From: a virus
IMG/VR virus record: IMGVR_UViG_3300048597_000180
Span: 1 to 36,954 of that record
Length of the DNA stretch: 36,954 bases
Strand: one strand, 5' to 3'
Below are positions 7,338 to 16,085 of the stretch, piece by piece; the first letter of the stretch is position 1, and each line of letters begins with the position of its first letter. The notes beneath the pieces are model-generated. The model was not told where the DNA came from, ran no database searches, and worked only from the letters and a program-made list of their open reading frames with translations. A program made the translations under genes and the position numbers.

Positions 7338-7751
7338 AGCAGTTGCCTGGAAGTAGGGCTTACCTGTGATCTTGATCTTGAATTTGCCGGTGACCTTGGC
7401 ATCAACACTAGCTTCACCGGAGTCATGCTCAAGCATGAGTCCAGCAAACCACCAGGACTTCGTGAACCCAGGGAAAACTACCTGATAGTAGTTAACAGCT
7501 TCCGTGGCGTTGATGGTTTCAATAGCCTCGATCCGGGCTTCCTTCGTGTTGTACTCGAATTCCAATTCGCCCGTTCGCTTGAGTAGGGAGATCTCGATCT
7601 CTTCCCAGTTGTTGGGACTATCGAGCGCTGACATATCGATAGTGCCGTGAGTCACCTTCGGAAGTGGCAGCTTCGTGATCCCAGCGATCGCGACCATCGT
7701 GGTGGCAAAGCTGGTGGGGTTGGACTTTAGCGTGATACCTTGGCTCTGCAT
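7329..7751 (-). CDS. Major tail (tube) protein
   Basis: 140 aa. The sequence has the beta-rich, aromatic pattern of tail-tube proteins: TKLPLPKVTHGTIDMSALDS, then WEEIEISLLKRTGELEFEYN, and a C-terminal AKVTGKFKIKITGKPYF. It follows the DUF3168-type tail terminator and precedes the chaperones, exactly where the major tail protein lies in HK97/lambda-like genomes. It is expected to polymerise as hexameric rings around the tape measure. No signal or TM segment is present. The family call rests on order plus fold-like features. Confidence 0.8.
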   Translation of the reverse strand: MQSQGITLKSNPTSFATTMVAIAGITKLPLPKVTHGTIDMSALDSPNNWEEIEISLLKRTGELEFEYNTKEARIEAIETINATEAVNYYQVVFPGFTKSWWFAGLMLEHDSGEASVDAKVTGKFKIKITGKPYFQATAPS

Positions 7752-7760
7752 GGCTTACTC

Positions 7761-8195
7761 CTAGGAAGTGACCCGGCTGAGCCAGGCTTGAAGATTCGTC
7801 GCGAAAACAAAATCGGGCAGCGTCTGCCCTGTCAGTAGGGGCTCGTCGGTATCCTCGGGCTGACTCAGCGTGATCGATTCCACCAGGTGGCCAGCAACTT
7901 CGAGGCGATGCACATTCACCAGACGAGTCGTGACCAGGTCGAAGAGTTCTTTCGCCTGGTCGTAGTCGTTCGAGTAACATTCCAGTCTGGCCGTTGGATA
8001 CTGATCTTCCTCGACACCATCGAGAGTTTTGTTGGTTTCACCGCCGGTCAGATTGAAGATGATGCAGGGCACCTGGTATTCGGTGAAAGTCCCCAGGGCA
8101 TAGCACCGGTCCTGCACAATCTGTTTGACAGCAGGGCTGCCAATCAGCAGTGCCCGAAGTACTTTGGACAGATCAACGGGAAGAGCGTTAGTCAT
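7761..8195 (-). CDS. Tail terminator protein (DUF3168-like)
   Basis: 144 aa. The layout is typical of DUF3168/gpU-like tail terminators: an N-terminal helix (SKVLRALLIGSPAVKQIV), a beta strand with the pattern QVPCIIFNLTG, then YPTARLECYSNDYDQAKELFDLVTTRL and a C-terminal strand pair. It caps the tail tube and provides the interface with the head connector. The start overlaps the preceding gene's stop by ATGA, and 9 nt separate its end from the tail-tube gene. Confidence 0.82.
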   Translation of the reverse strand: MTNALPVDLSKVLRALLIGSPAVKQIVQDRCYALGTFTEYQVPCIIFNLTGGETNKTLDGVEEDQYPTARLECYSNDYDQAKELFDLVTTRLVNVHRLEVAGHLVESITLSQPEDTDEPLLTGQTLPDFVFATNLQAWLSRVTS

Positions 8196-8647
8196 GAGCT
8201 CTTGGCCTCCGCCGCGATCTCGCTTGCCATCTTCGCCGCGATCGCCGATTTGACCTGGCCGAGGTTTTGATCCAGTGCCGGGTTGAGAAAGGGCTGCTTC
8301 CTAGCGCCGGGATGTCGACGGCTGACGATCTGGTGAGGCTGGGTCCCCTTCTCCACCAGGTGAGCCACCCGCGTCGGGTTGTAGACTTTGCCATTGCGGT
8401 CCACCTGAAAGCCACGGCGGGAACCGATCTTGACGTAGAACCCCTGCTTCGTCGTCTTACCCTTGCGTCCGAGCGACTTTGCCAGCAGCCCTGACCGACG
8501 GGCGACCGATCGCCGAGCTGCCTGCAGCACGATCGTGGATCCCGTCATCACAGCTTTGCGGGTAACTCGGGAACGTACACGGCGTGGCAGTTCCTGCAGC
8601 TTTCGCTGCAAGGCCTCCGCTCCTTTGATCTGTACGTTCGTCTGCAT
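8192..8647 (-). CDS. HK97 gp10-like neck/tail completion protein
   Basis: 151 aa, strongly basic. It starts MQTNVQIKGAEALQRKLQEL and continues PRRVRSRVTRKAVMTGSTIVLQAARR, the pattern of HK97-gp10 family proteins, with a C-terminal section containing RVAHLVEKGTQPHQIVSRRHPGARKQPFLNPALD. The motif EKGTxPHxI and PGxxxxPFL are hallmarks of the family. It joins the connector to the tail terminator. It lies between the head-closure protein and DUF3168, in canonical order. Confidence 0.87.
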   Translation of the reverse strand: MQTNVQIKGAEALQRKLQELPRRVRSRVTRKAVMTGSTIVLQAARRSVARRSGLLAKSLGRKGKTTKQGFYVKIGSRRGFQVDRNGKVYNPTRVAHLVEKGTQPHQIVSRRHPGARKQPFLNPALDQNLGQVKSAIAAKMASEIAAEAKSS

Positions 8648-8650
8648 GGG

Positions 8651-8992
8651 TTACACCGTGATGGCTGCAGCCTGGATGATCAGCTCATCCTTGCTGGGGA
8701 CTGGCAGTAGTCCCGTGAATTCGAGTAGCTGGCCCTGGGCGTTGAGCCAGCGGCCGCGATGCTTGGCAGTGATCCACTGGCCGGCCAGCCAGGGGACTTT
8801 AATCCGAAAGGTACCGAGCTCGACCTGGCCTGTGGCCTTCTGCTGTTCACCGGTTGACAGAGCTTCGATCTTGCACCAGATCCAGCGGACATCCTTCCAG
8901 GCCAGTTTGGGCGTTCCGTGTGGATCGCTACGTTCCTCGGTCTTCACCTGGATCATGAGCTGGTCAGTGAGGTCGCCGGCGGCGAAGGCCAT
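8651..8992 (-). CDS. Head-tail joining (head closure) protein
   Basis: 113 aa from the ATG at 8992, which overlaps the upstream stop as TAATG. A longer upstream open frame is only a shadow of the gp6-like gene. The sequence contains VRWIWCKIEALSTGEQ, then FRIKVPWLAGQWITAKHRGRWLNAQGQLLEFTGLLP, the small beta-barrel pattern of the SPP1 gp16/PF05521 head-tail joining family. It would close the connector after DNA packaging. The order gp6-like, closure, gp10-like, terminator agrees. Confidence 0.8.
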   Translation of the reverse strand: MAFAAGDLTDQLMIQVKTEERSDPHGTPKLAWKDVRWIWCKIEALSTGEQQKATGQVELGTFRIKVPWLAGQWITAKHRGRWLNAQGQLLEFTGLLPVPSKDELIIQAAAITV

Positions 8993-9579
8993 TACAGGTA
9001 CCTCTCCGCAGCCACCTGGTCGAGCAGCCGATTCGCTGCAATCGGAGGAGTCGCCACGATGGTACCGACGATGATCTCCGAACGATTCGCGTACCACTGT
9101 CCGATGATCAGCAACATCGCCTGCTTGAACTGCACTGGTACCAGTTCTTTGCTCGTGTACCCGGCGATCAGTTCGACAGTCACTGCTGAGACATTCCCGA
9201 CCTGAGTACTCGGCCAGCAGGTCCCGACCCCTTCCCACAACTTCGAGTACATGTTGTGAGCTTCGAGTTGGTAGTCACCTGAGGAGAGTGCAGCTGCATT
9301 CCCCTCGGCGTCGACGTAGTCCACACCGGTGATCTGCTGCACGGGACTGATCAGGAAGTCGATGGCTTTCCCTTTGCAGGGGAAGCCGGTATCGATCCAG
9401 CGGTAGGTCGAGGTCAGCAGAGCACGGTTGGTGTAGCTTTGGCAGTAGGCCTCAGCTGATTTGATCCAGTCAACAAACAAGTCGTTCTCGGCATCATGCT
9501 GACACCGGCAATGAGCTTTCGCCTGGTCGAGGGTGACCAGGCGTTCGGCGGCCGGTGTGATGAGGACGAGTCGACCCAT
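8992..9579 (-). CDS. Head-tail connector protein (phage gp6-like adaptor)
   Basis: 195 aa. The N-terminal half is all-helical (LVTLDQAKAHCRCQHDAENDLFVDWIKSAEAYCQSYTNR), the classic gp6-like start with LxxAKxHLR and ENDLI signatures. A middle beta part follows (YRWIDTGFPCKGKAIDFLISPVQQI), and a C-terminal helix (PVQFKQAMLLIIGQWYANRS). It docks on the portal dodecamer. It lies just after a capsid-associated gene and is coupled to the head-closure gene. Confidence 0.85.
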   Translation of the reverse strand: MGRLVLITPAAERLVTLDQAKAHCRCQHDAENDLFVDWIKSAEAYCQSYTNRALLTSTYRWIDTGFPCKGKAIDFLISPVQQITGVDYVDAEGNAAALSSGDYQLEAHNMYSKLWEGVGTCWPSTQVGNVSAVTVELIAGYTSKELVPVQFKQAMLLIIGQWYANRSEIIVGTIVATPPIAANRLLDQVAAERYL

Positions 9580-9588
9580 GATGGTTGA

Positions 9589-10011
9589 TTACCCGCAGAA
9601 CTTCTGGGTGATGGCCAGGTAGTTGGTGGTAGCGACGGGCTCAAGCATCGCGTTGTACATGTCGACGATGAGAGCATCGACTGCAGCATTGGCCGTCGCC
9701 CGGGTGACCGTGATCGTGATGTAGCGCTTCGATGGCTGCTTCACGTCCAGGGTCAAGACCTTGTTGTCAGCGCTGGAGGCATTGGCTGTGAACGTGACCG
9801 ATGCTCCGGAAATATCCACGGCATCAGAACCGTTCGCGAGATCACCCTGGCCAGCCTTCATGGTGATGACCGAGGTATCGGCAACATCACCAAGAAGCAG
9901 TCGGGCCAGGAACGCATCGAAACCCTCACGGTCGAACGTGGCCGTCAGGGTCGACGTACCAGCAGCTGTGGTATTCAGCAGCCGCTTGAAGAACGCTTTG
10001 AAACTCAACAT
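9589..10011 (-). CDS. Unknown capsid-region protein (possible decoration or fibre protein)
   Basis: 140 aa. It begins MLSFKAFFKRLLNTTAAG and is rich in Ala, Thr, Val and Asp, with probable beta strands (SGASVTFTANASSADNKVLTLDVK, split by helices) and a C-terminal helix containing ANAAVDALIVDMYNAMLEP. It lies between the major capsid protein and the gp6-like connector. That slot often holds a head decoration or stabilising protein. No family was recognised, so the role is positional inference. It is separated from the capsid gene by a terminator-like hairpin, which would limit its dose relative to capsid. Confidence 0.5.
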   Translation of the reverse strand: MLSFKAFFKRLLNTTAAGTSTLTATFDREGFDAFLARLLLGDVADTSVITMKAGQGDLANGSDAVDISGASVTFTANASSADNKVLTLDVKQPSKRYITITVTRATANAAVDALIVDMYNAMLEPVATTNYLAITQKFCG

Positions 10012-10040
10012 TGCAAGGCTCCCTGAAATGTGCTGGAAGG

Positions 10041-10067
10041 AAAACCGAACCGGCGAATTCCGCCGGT
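10041..10067 (-). terminator. Hairpin downstream of the major capsid gene
   Basis: On the minus strand ACCGGCG (10067-10061) pairs with CGCCGGT (10055-10049) around a GAATT loop and is followed after three bases by TTTT. The stem is GC-rich. The U-tract is short, so a partial terminator is likely, giving more capsid transcript than connector transcript. Confidence 0.55.
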
Positions 10068-10081
10068 CCAGGAGGAATGAA

Positions 10082-11386
10082 TTAGGTTCCGCAGATCAAG
10101 CGACCTGCAGCCTCTTCCTTCGAAATGTTGGCATCGACCTTGCGTCGGATGAGATAGACGGTCTGGTTGGCCCGGGCTTCGAGCTCGACCAGTCGCTGGA
10201 TGCCGAAGTCAAGACCGTCGACAATCCAGTACCAGTAGAGGGCGAACAAGCCACCGACATAGTTACCAGCTCCATAAGTGGCTGGAGCGTACTCGGTTTC
10301 GGCGATGGGGATACTGAGGAGGCGATCAGGTTCGCCCTCGGCAATGCCTTCCTTCCAGAGGTACTGGCCGGTACCGGAGGCCTTCAGCTTGCTGATGTCA
10401 CCGATGATGGTGCGGTTGAAGATCCATCGGGTGCTGGGGTGGGTGCGGTAGAACTCCTTGAGGGAGTACTTGCAGGTCCGCAGTGCATCGGCAGTGATGG
10501 CTGTGTTCGAGCCCGTCACGGTATCACGGCCAGTGGAGATACCCAGTGTCGAGGGAGTGAACATACCCATGGGCCGGCCGATGCCGTTACCCGTCATGAA
10601 GGCCTGCTCTTCGAGCTCACCTGCACCGTAGGCGATTTCCTCGCGGACCATCGCTTCACTGTCCAGCAAGGCAGAGCGGATGAACTCGTTCGAGACATCG
10701 ACTTCACCGGTCATGTCGTGAGGAGTGAAGCTCCGCTTGCCGAAGGCAATGCCCTGGCCGCCTGCTCCATCCTTGGTGGGTGTCGAGGACTCGGTTCCCC
10801 ACTGGAATGCATCAAGACGACGGGTTCGTCGAGGAGCTCCTAGGGACTTGGCGAACGTGCTGAACTTACGGGCCAGGCTCCGGACGATGAAGACGTTGTC
10901 GATGTCCTTGATCAGTTCACCGACAAACTCTTCAGGTGCTGTCACGTAGCCGCCGGCTACATCATTGGTCCGGCTGATGTTAGCCAGGTACTGAGTCGGG
11001 GCCCCACCCATCAGGTAGCTCTTGAAGTCTGCCCGGGCGCCAGGTTGATTCCGGCGCCATTCGTCAGACCCCGCTTCAAACACGATGGATTGACCATGCA
11101 GGTTCATCGTGTAGGGTTTCTGCTCGTTGCTGGCAGGCAGAGGGGTGTTGGCGTTGGCACTGGTCAAGCGGAGCTGGGGAGCAACATTGTCAGCTTCCAA
11201 GCCGGCCTGTTGTTCGAGCCGTTCATAGCGGACCTTGAGCGTGGCAGCATCGGCCATGATCCGCTTGTGCTCTTCGTTTTCCTCAGCTGACAGATCTCGA
11301 TCTTCAGCCTCGGCTTTGTTGACGAGATTTCTGCCCTTGTTGAGCAGGTCGCTACGTTGCTGACGGAGTTTAACGCTGGATTCCAC
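10082..11386 (-). CDS. HK97-family major capsid protein
   Basis: 434 aa from a GTG at 11386, preceded by GGAGG 7 nt upstream; an in-frame ATG further out has no such site. The first ~100 residues are a charged helical delta domain (VKLRQQRSDLLNKGRNLVNKA). The capsid core follows, with GGYVTAPEEFVGELIKDIDN, RSLARKFST, then RPMGMF and a C-terminal part containing WYWIVDGLDFGIQRLVELEA. The delta domain would act as an internal scaffold and be removed by the S49 protease encoded upstream. The ribosome-binding site sits inside a perfect 8-bp hairpin. Confidence 0.93.
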   Translation of the reverse strand: MESSVKLRQQRSDLLNKGRNLVNKAEAEDRDLSAEENEEHKRIMADAATLKVRYERLEQQAGLEADNVAPQLRLTSANANTPLPASNEQKPYTMNLHGQSIVFEAGSDEWRRNQPGARADFKSYLMGGAPTQYLANISRTNDVAGGYVTAPEEFVGELIKDIDNVFIVRSLARKFSTFAKSLGAPRRTRRLDAFQWGTESSTPTKDGAGGQGIAFGKRSFTPHDMTGEVDVSNEFIRSALLDSEAMVREEIAYGAGELEEQAFMTGNGIGRPMGMFTPSTLGISTGRDTVTGSNTAITADALRTCKYSLKEFYRTHPSTRWIFNRTIIGDISKLKASGTGQYLWKEGIAEGEPDRLLSIPIAETEYAPATYGAGNYVGGLFALYWYWIVDGLDFGIQRLVELEARANQTVYLIRRKVDANISKEEAAGRLICGT

Positions 11387-11392
11387 GAGTGA

Positions 11393-11417
11393 GCCTCCGG
11401 AAAGAATCACCGGAGGC
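11393..11417 (-). promoter_or_regulatory. Hairpin sequestering the capsid Shine-Dalgarno
   Basis: GCCTCCGG and CCGGAGGC form a perfect 8-bp stem with a 9-nt loop (TGATTCTTT on the minus strand). The 3' arm contains GGAGG, the only good Shine-Dalgarno for the GTG start 7 nt further on. The sequence supports translational control or an RNA processing signal. No T-tract follows, so it is not a simple terminator. The rest of 11418-11574 has no gene that I can support. Confidence 0.6.
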
Positions 11418-11574
11418 GCAACAAAAATGAGCGCTGCCACCGGTGAAGCCTGTATGAACAGACATCACGGGTAAGCTGCGCTCACAACGGCGAGAACAGG
11501 CATACCTACAAACGCCGGGGGATGGTCATCAACTGATCCGAAGTCCCACCAGCAACACTTTGATTATTACCTGC

Positions 11575-12480
11575 TTACGCGACTTCGGCAAGATCGAGCT
11601 CTGCTTTCAATCGGTTGAACGGTGTCTCCGCTTGCATGCTACCTCCACCAGAAACCGACACACCCAGCGACTGCAGCAGCTCCTGGAGCGTCCCGATCTT
11701 GTCGATCATGCCGACAGCTTTCGCCTGCTTGGCACCGACAACGCGACCTTCGCCGAAGTCTTTCTTGACCCTGGTCACCGTGGTATCACGACCGCTGGCC
11801 AGGGCCTGGCAGAACATCTCGTAGTATCGATCGACTTCGCTCTGGAGATGAGCCCGGGCTTCTTCCGTCAGTGGTCCAACTCCCTCGGTCTTGTACTTGC
11901 CTGCACTGACCATGGTGAGATTGACGCCGGCTGACTCCAGTGCTTTGCTGATGTCTTCGTGGGCAACGAACACACCGACGCTGCCAACGTGGCCAGTGGG
12001 TGTCATCCAGATCTCAGCAGCCTGGCTGGCAATCCAGAATGCTCCGGAGGCAGCAAGGGCGTTGACGCTGGCTACTACCTTCTTCTGGCCCTTGGCGTTG
12101 GCGATCTTCTGGCCGAGCTCCTGGACACCATACACGGATCCACCTGGTGACTCGATGTCGAGGACAATCGTCTTCACTCCGGGATCATCCATCATGGCAT
12201 CGAATCGCTTACCGATCAGCTGGCAGCTCGGCATCCCACAGGACTCCTCCAGCTGGGTGCCACGGTGGATGATGGTTCCCACAATCGGGAGTACTGCCAC
12301 GCGGCCGCTGGTCCGGGGAGTAGAGGCCCGGTTCTCGGCCATGGCCGCTTTGATCTCTTCGTGGGGGATCTCTTCGCCCTTGGCTTTGCGAAGCAGGAAC
12401 AATCGCATCGAGATGAGCTTCTCCTCGAGAAGTGCCCAGGGTGTCGAGGCGAAGGCGGTAAGCAGATGGCTATAGTGCAT
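11575..12480 (-). CDS. S49-family (SppA-like) prohead protease
   Basis: 301 aa from the ATG at 12480, chosen for GCAGGAG 6 nt upstream; it overlaps the portal stop by 11 nt. The Ser-Lys dyad of S49 peptidases is visible: Ser about residue 145 in ALAASGAFWIAS, and Lys about 195 in VSAGKYKTEG. Other family signatures are VLDIESPGGSVYGV and GHVGSVGVFVAHEDIS. Between portal and capsid this enzyme serves as the head maturation protease, cleaving the capsid delta domain. The C-terminal Gly/Ser linker and helix could be a scaffold-like tail. Confidence 0.9.
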   Translation of the reverse strand: MHYSHLLTAFASTPWALLEEKLISMRLFLLRKAKGEEIPHEEIKAAMAENRASTPRTSGRVAVLPIVGTIIHRGTQLEESCGMPSCQLIGKRFDAMMDDPGVKTIVLDIESPGGSVYGVQELGQKIANAKGQKKVVASVNALAASGAFWIASQAAEIWMTPTGHVGSVGVFVAHEDISKALESAGVNLTMVSAGKYKTEGVGPLTEEARAHLQSEVDRYYEMFCQALASGRDTTVTRVKKDFGEGRVVGAKQAKAVGMIDKIGTLQELLQSLGVSVSGGGSMQAETPFNRLKAELDLAEVA

Positions 12481-14179
12481 GATCGACTCCTGCATCTTCC
12501 GATGCGTATTTACCAGGAAGCGCTGCTTCGCATTCACGGGCGAACCCTTCCACGGCATGAGCTAGTTCACTGGGCTTGCATTCACTGAGTGTGAGCAGTC
12601 TTTCCCGTGATCGATTGCAGCGGGATTCCGCCAGCTGCTGAACCTTCCGGTTAGCCTCGATGGGGACCTGAGCTTCGTCGACGCGATCGACAACACGGAG
12701 CTGCATCTCCATCGTAGGCTGGACTGCTTCGATCATGAGCTTGGCATGCTCAGGGTAAAACTCATCAAGCCAGGCCAGGAACTTATTCGGCTTCTCCGCC
12801 GCCTTCCGAGCAGCCATCGCTTCCTTGCGGCCGAGGCGATGATAGGTCTGCGAATACATCAGCTCGAAACCCTTGCGGAAGGATACCAGCTCGGTTGTAC
12901 TCTTGGTTTCTGCAGGAGCAGGAGGAGCTGCAGGCTTGGATGGTTTTGGTGCTACAGGCTGGGGGCCCTGGATGGCCTGCTCGACTGGAATGAGATTCCT
13001 TGGAACGAAGTGCTTCTTGCCGAGACCATCAGCCAGGGGGTTCCTGTCTTCGAGATCTCGCCACTCATCGAGCTGCAGAGCACCGTTGATGAACTGAGTC
13101 TGCAAGGCACTGGCCCGTTTCTCTGGATCACCACGGAGCAAGGAGTCGACGTTGTACTTGAGGAAGTACCTGTCCTGGTCCTGAGGCAGCAGGATCTTCC
13201 TGTCGAACTCGACTTCCTTCATCCTGAGGATTGGGATCAAGCTGTAGATCACATACTCCAGCGACTGCTGATCGATGTTGCTGAACGTGGCCCGGAGCAG
13301 TGAACCGATCTTGTGAGGGGGTACCGAATACCATCGAGCAATGTCCTCGACGGTGTAGTTGCCCAGGGCGATGAACTCCATGTCCTTGTTAGGCAGGCCC
13401 AGCACGTTCGCCTTCATACCCTCCTGGAGAATGGCCATCTTCCCAGAGTTGTCTGCTCCCTTATGAAATAGCTCCCACTCATCCCGGAAGTTGGCTCGGG
13501 CTGGATCCGTCAGCTTGCCAGGATGCTCAATGACAAGCGGTGGTACCGAGCGGTTGCCTAGATCCGCAGCTCCCTTGCGGGTGTGAGCGATTGCAGTACC
13601 GATGGTTTCCCGGGCGTGGGTGATGATACCCTTTCCCCAGATGCCATCATCACTGACGATGTTGGAGACATGGAACACGTTCTCCGCCAGGATCTGACGC
13701 TGGCCGTTGCAGTCAGTCACATCAAAAACCACGCGTCCATCGTTCAGCGCCCGTGGTGGCTGCACGCGCGAGGGATGAACCCGGAAGATCTCCAGCGGGA
13801 CACCGCTCCCATCCCGGACGATCTCGCCGATACCATTGCCGGCGTTGAGCTGGTGGATGGTTTCAACGGCTTCAAAGAGAAAGGGATTGTCGACCTGGTT
13901 CGGTCGCTTCGCGATCTTCTGGGCGTAGTGATCGCGAGGAGCTTCCTGCTTCCCCCCACCAGGTAGCCTCTCGAAAACGGTTCGGCTGAGCATGCCAGAG
14001 CTGGCCGCATAGAGACGAGTTGCGGACCAGACTGCAGAAGAGAGCAGCGCAGTACGGTCATTCACCTGGACGCCGGCCAGGCTCTTGGATCCACCGCTGA
14101 ACAGTTGGCCCAGAGTAGACGATGAGGGATGGTGTGAGGAGGAATCGCGTGTGGCGAACAGCTTACGAAGTATGGTCAT
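12470..14179 (-). CDS. Portal protein (HK97-type) with C-terminal extension
   Basis: 569 aa from the ATG at 14179, which overlaps the upstream microprotein stop as ATGA. The portal core is clear (AVWSATRLYAASSGMLSRTVF, split as visible blocks; FHVSNIVSDDGIWGKGIITHA; ANFRDEWELFHKGADNSGK; NYTVEDIARWYSVPPHKIG; FINGALQLDEWRDLEDRNPL). After about residue 415 a Pro/Ala linker (PQPVAPKPSKPAAPPAPAET) leads to an extra ~140-residue helical domain. The portal forms the dodecameric DNA channel. The extension is longer than usual for the family and may bind scaffold or ejection proteins (inference). Confidence 0.92.
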   Translation of the reverse strand: MTILRKLFATRDSSSHHPSSSTLGQLFSGGSKSLAGVQVNDRTALLSSAVWSATRLYAASSGMLSRTVFERLPGGGKQEAPRDHYAQKIAKRPNQVDNPFLFEAVETIHQLNAGNGIGEIVRDGSGVPLEIFRVHPSRVQPPRALNDGRVVFDVTDCNGQRQILAENVFHVSNIVSDDGIWGKGIITHARETIGTAIAHTRKGAADLGNRSVPPLVIEHPGKLTDPARANFRDEWELFHKGADNSGKMAILQEGMKANVLGLPNKDMEFIALGNYTVEDIARWYSVPPHKIGSLLRATFSNIDQQSLEYVIYSLIPILRMKEVEFDRKILLPQDQDRYFLKYNVDSLLRGDPEKRASALQTQFINGALQLDEWRDLEDRNPLADGLGKKHFVPRNLIPVEQAIQGPQPVAPKPSKPAAPPAPAETKSTTELVSFRKGFELMYSQTYHRLGRKEAMAARKAAEKPNKFLAWLDEFYPEHAKLMIEAVQPTMEMQLRVVDRVDEAQVPIEANRKVQQLAESRCNRSRERLLTLSECKPSELAHAVEGFARECEAALPGKYASEDAGVDHAL

Positions 14180-14358
14180 ATCCCCTTCCTTGCAGCAAGA
14201 ATGCTGAGAGTGCACATCGTCGAGCCGACGATGAGATACGGAAGGGGCTGGTAGATCAGGCTGGTCCCGTAACTGATACAGGCCAGTCCTAGTAATCCTG
14301 TCACTTCCAACCGATAAGTCAAGAACCAGTTCTGAGCTATGCTCATTGCCCGTTTCAT
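14176..14358 (-). CDS. Two-TM membrane microprotein between terminase and portal
   Basis: 60 aa. It overlaps both TerL stop (ATGA) and portal start (ATGA), so it is clearly translated in the packaging operon. Two hydrophobic segments are visible: LEVTGLLGLACISYGTSLIY and LPYLIVGSTMCTLSILAA, with a basic N-terminus (MKRAMS) and tail (RKGI). Small membrane proteins in this slot occur in various siphoviruses, with unknown role. Anchoring packaging at the membrane or early holin-like function are possibilities only. Confidence 0.7.
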   Translation of the reverse strand: MKRAMSIAQNWFLTYRLEVTGLLGLACISYGTSLIYQPLPYLIVGSTMCTLSILAARKGI

Positions 14359-16085
14359 GCGAGTAGCTGTCCTTTCTTCTCGTAGACTGATGGACCTTGT
14401 GGCTTTTCTCGTTTATCGAGCCAGGCTCCAATCGACATCGAGCCTGCTGAGATACCATCTATTTTCTCTGCCGACTTCTCCTTATCTGGTTTGATGTTGC
14501 CGGCTGGATCCCTGGCACAAACAAGGTTCTCAGCACACCAGCGGGTAATGGGATGTGAGCCATGGTCAAGCAAGCCTCCTTTCACATACCTCAGCAAGTA
14601 TTCAGTGGGCGTGGTCATCGAAACGAAGCCTTGCCCGAAATCGAGCATTGAACATCCCTGATCAATGAGATGCTGAACAATCTCGCCAGCAAAGGTTCGG
14701 TCATAAGCAGAACGGACGATCTTGTAGAGCCCATGCAGCTTGATGATTTCAGATTCAACAAAATCAAAATCGGTAGTGTTTCCCTCAGTTGCATACAGCC
14801 ACCCCAGTCTCTGCCATACATCGTAGGGCACACCCTTTTTACTTCTGGCGATAATGTCTTCCTCGGGGCACCAGTACCACGCCAACCAGGCCGGCCTAGG
14901 GAACTCTTCAGACGGTGGGAAGAACAGGTTGTAGCAGGTGAGATCCGATACCTTTCCAAGATCGAGGCCTCCGAAACATTCGCGATTGCGGAGCGTTTGG
15001 GACCACGCCTTGTATTCCGCAGCCCGCTGTTCTGGAGTAACAAGCAGGGATGGATTGTTGCGATCCCACTGCACCAGATCAATCGACCGCTTAGCTTTAC
15101 CTGTCATGAAGCAGAAGTTGAGACGCTTGGTTTCTGATTCGTTGTCAGGGATGCCTTCAGCTTCTTGGACGCGCTCCCTCAGGTACTTCTTCGTGATGAT
15201 CGTGCCAAGTGATGGGTTGGCCTTCTCCCAGACATCTTCATCCTTCCAGTCATCTTCTTTGTCGAGACTGCAGACGTAGGCAAACCATTGATCATTGGTG
15301 TAAACCTTGTTCAGGATCTTGATCGAATAGTCCCGATCCTTGCCGCATGGCGTCGTCTCTTTCTGGGGTGTGTTCGTGATCTTCACGATCAGCGGTTGGT
15401 TGCGACCCTTGAACCCAGCACGAAGCATACTAACTACGGTATCGGTCTCGTGCTCATGCCACTCGTCGACCAGGGCGATATGCGGGCGAGGCCCTGACTT
15501 CTTCTTGTCAGCCGAGATCGGTTTGAATGATCCACCATTCTCCGGACAGTAGATGGCGTTCTTGAAGTCCTGGTAGCGGCCTTCGAGGATCTCGCTGTTT
15601 TTGCAGATGTTGAGGGCATCATCAAAACAGATCTTAGCCTGCTCCTTCTTCGTGGCGGCCGCGAAGATCTCCGGCATAGGCTCGTCATCAACGAACAACC
15701 CATAGAGAGCGATACCTCCTATCAAAGGAGACTTGCCATTTCCCTTGCCTGTCTCGATGTAAGCCGTCCTGAACCGCCGGTAACCGTCAGGCCCCAGCCA
15801 GGCCAACAGACTACCAATGACAAACGACTGCCAGGGAAGTAGGACAAATGCTCCACCTTCGGGTAACGACAGCTGCCCCCAGAACTCAAACGCCACCTGG
15901 GCCAAGTCATTGTCGTACCGGATCCCACGCTTCCCGCCTTGCTGCAGATCCTCCAGGTGACGTTCACCCGCCAAGCGAACGTAGGGCCCGGCAACGATGC
16001 CACCGTTCAGGACCTCCTCGGCGTAGTGCCTGACTGGGTCCAGGCTGGCTTTGCGTTTCTTCGTCTTTGGCGGAGTGATGGTCAC
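14355..16085 (-). CDS. Terminase large subunit
   Basis: 576 aa from a GTG that overlaps the stop of a 43-aa microprotein (TAGTG). The ATPase has an N-terminal adenine-binding region (LPWQSFVIGSLLAW), Walker A TGKGNGKS at about residues 112-119, Walker B ALVDE with WHEHETDT at about 204, and motif ITNTPQK. The C-terminal RNase H-like nuclease starts near CFGGLDLGKVSDLT and includes AYDRTFAGEIVQHL. This is the HK97/P27-associated terminase type, which packages DNA into the prohead through the portal encoded next door. Confidence 0.95.
   Translation of the reverse strand: MTITPPKTKKRKASLDPVRHYAEEVLNGGIVAGPYVRLAGERHLEDLQQGGKRGIRYDNDLAQVAFEFWGQLSLPEGGAFVLLPWQSFVIGSLLAWLGPDGYRRFRTAYIETGKGNGKSPLIGGIALYGLFVDDEPMPEIFAAATKKEQAKICFDDALNICKNSEILEGRYQDFKNAIYCPENGGSFKPISADKKKSGPRPHIALVDEWHEHETDTVVSMLRAGFKGRNQPLIVKITNTPQKETTPCGKDRDYSIKILNKVYTNDQWFAYVCSLDKEDDWKDEDVWEKANPSLGTIITKKYLRERVQEAEGIPDNESETKRLNFCFMTGKAKRSIDLVQWDRNNPSLLVTPEQRAAEYKAWSQTLRNRECFGGLDLGKVSDLTCYNLFFPPSEEFPRPAWLAWYWCPEEDIIARSKKGVPYDVWQRLGWLYATEGNTTDFDFVESEIIKLHGLYKIVRSAYDRTFAGEIVQHLIDQGCSMLDFGQGFVSMTTPTEYLLRYVKGGLLDHGSHPITRWCAENLVCARDPAGNIKPDKEKSAEKIDGISAGSMSIGAWLDKREKPQGPSVYEKKGQLLA

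Noticed and set aside
9761-10843. 360-aa plus-strand open frame across the capsid gene
   Set aside because: It is antisense to the HK97-type capsid and the protein before it, and the residues show no domain pattern. High GC at third positions keeps such frames open by chance.
12973-14458. Portal frame extended upstream to 14458
   Set aside because: The extra 93 residues overlap TerL and the 60-aa membrane protein. The ATG at 14179 with ATGA coupling starts right at the portal N-terminus.
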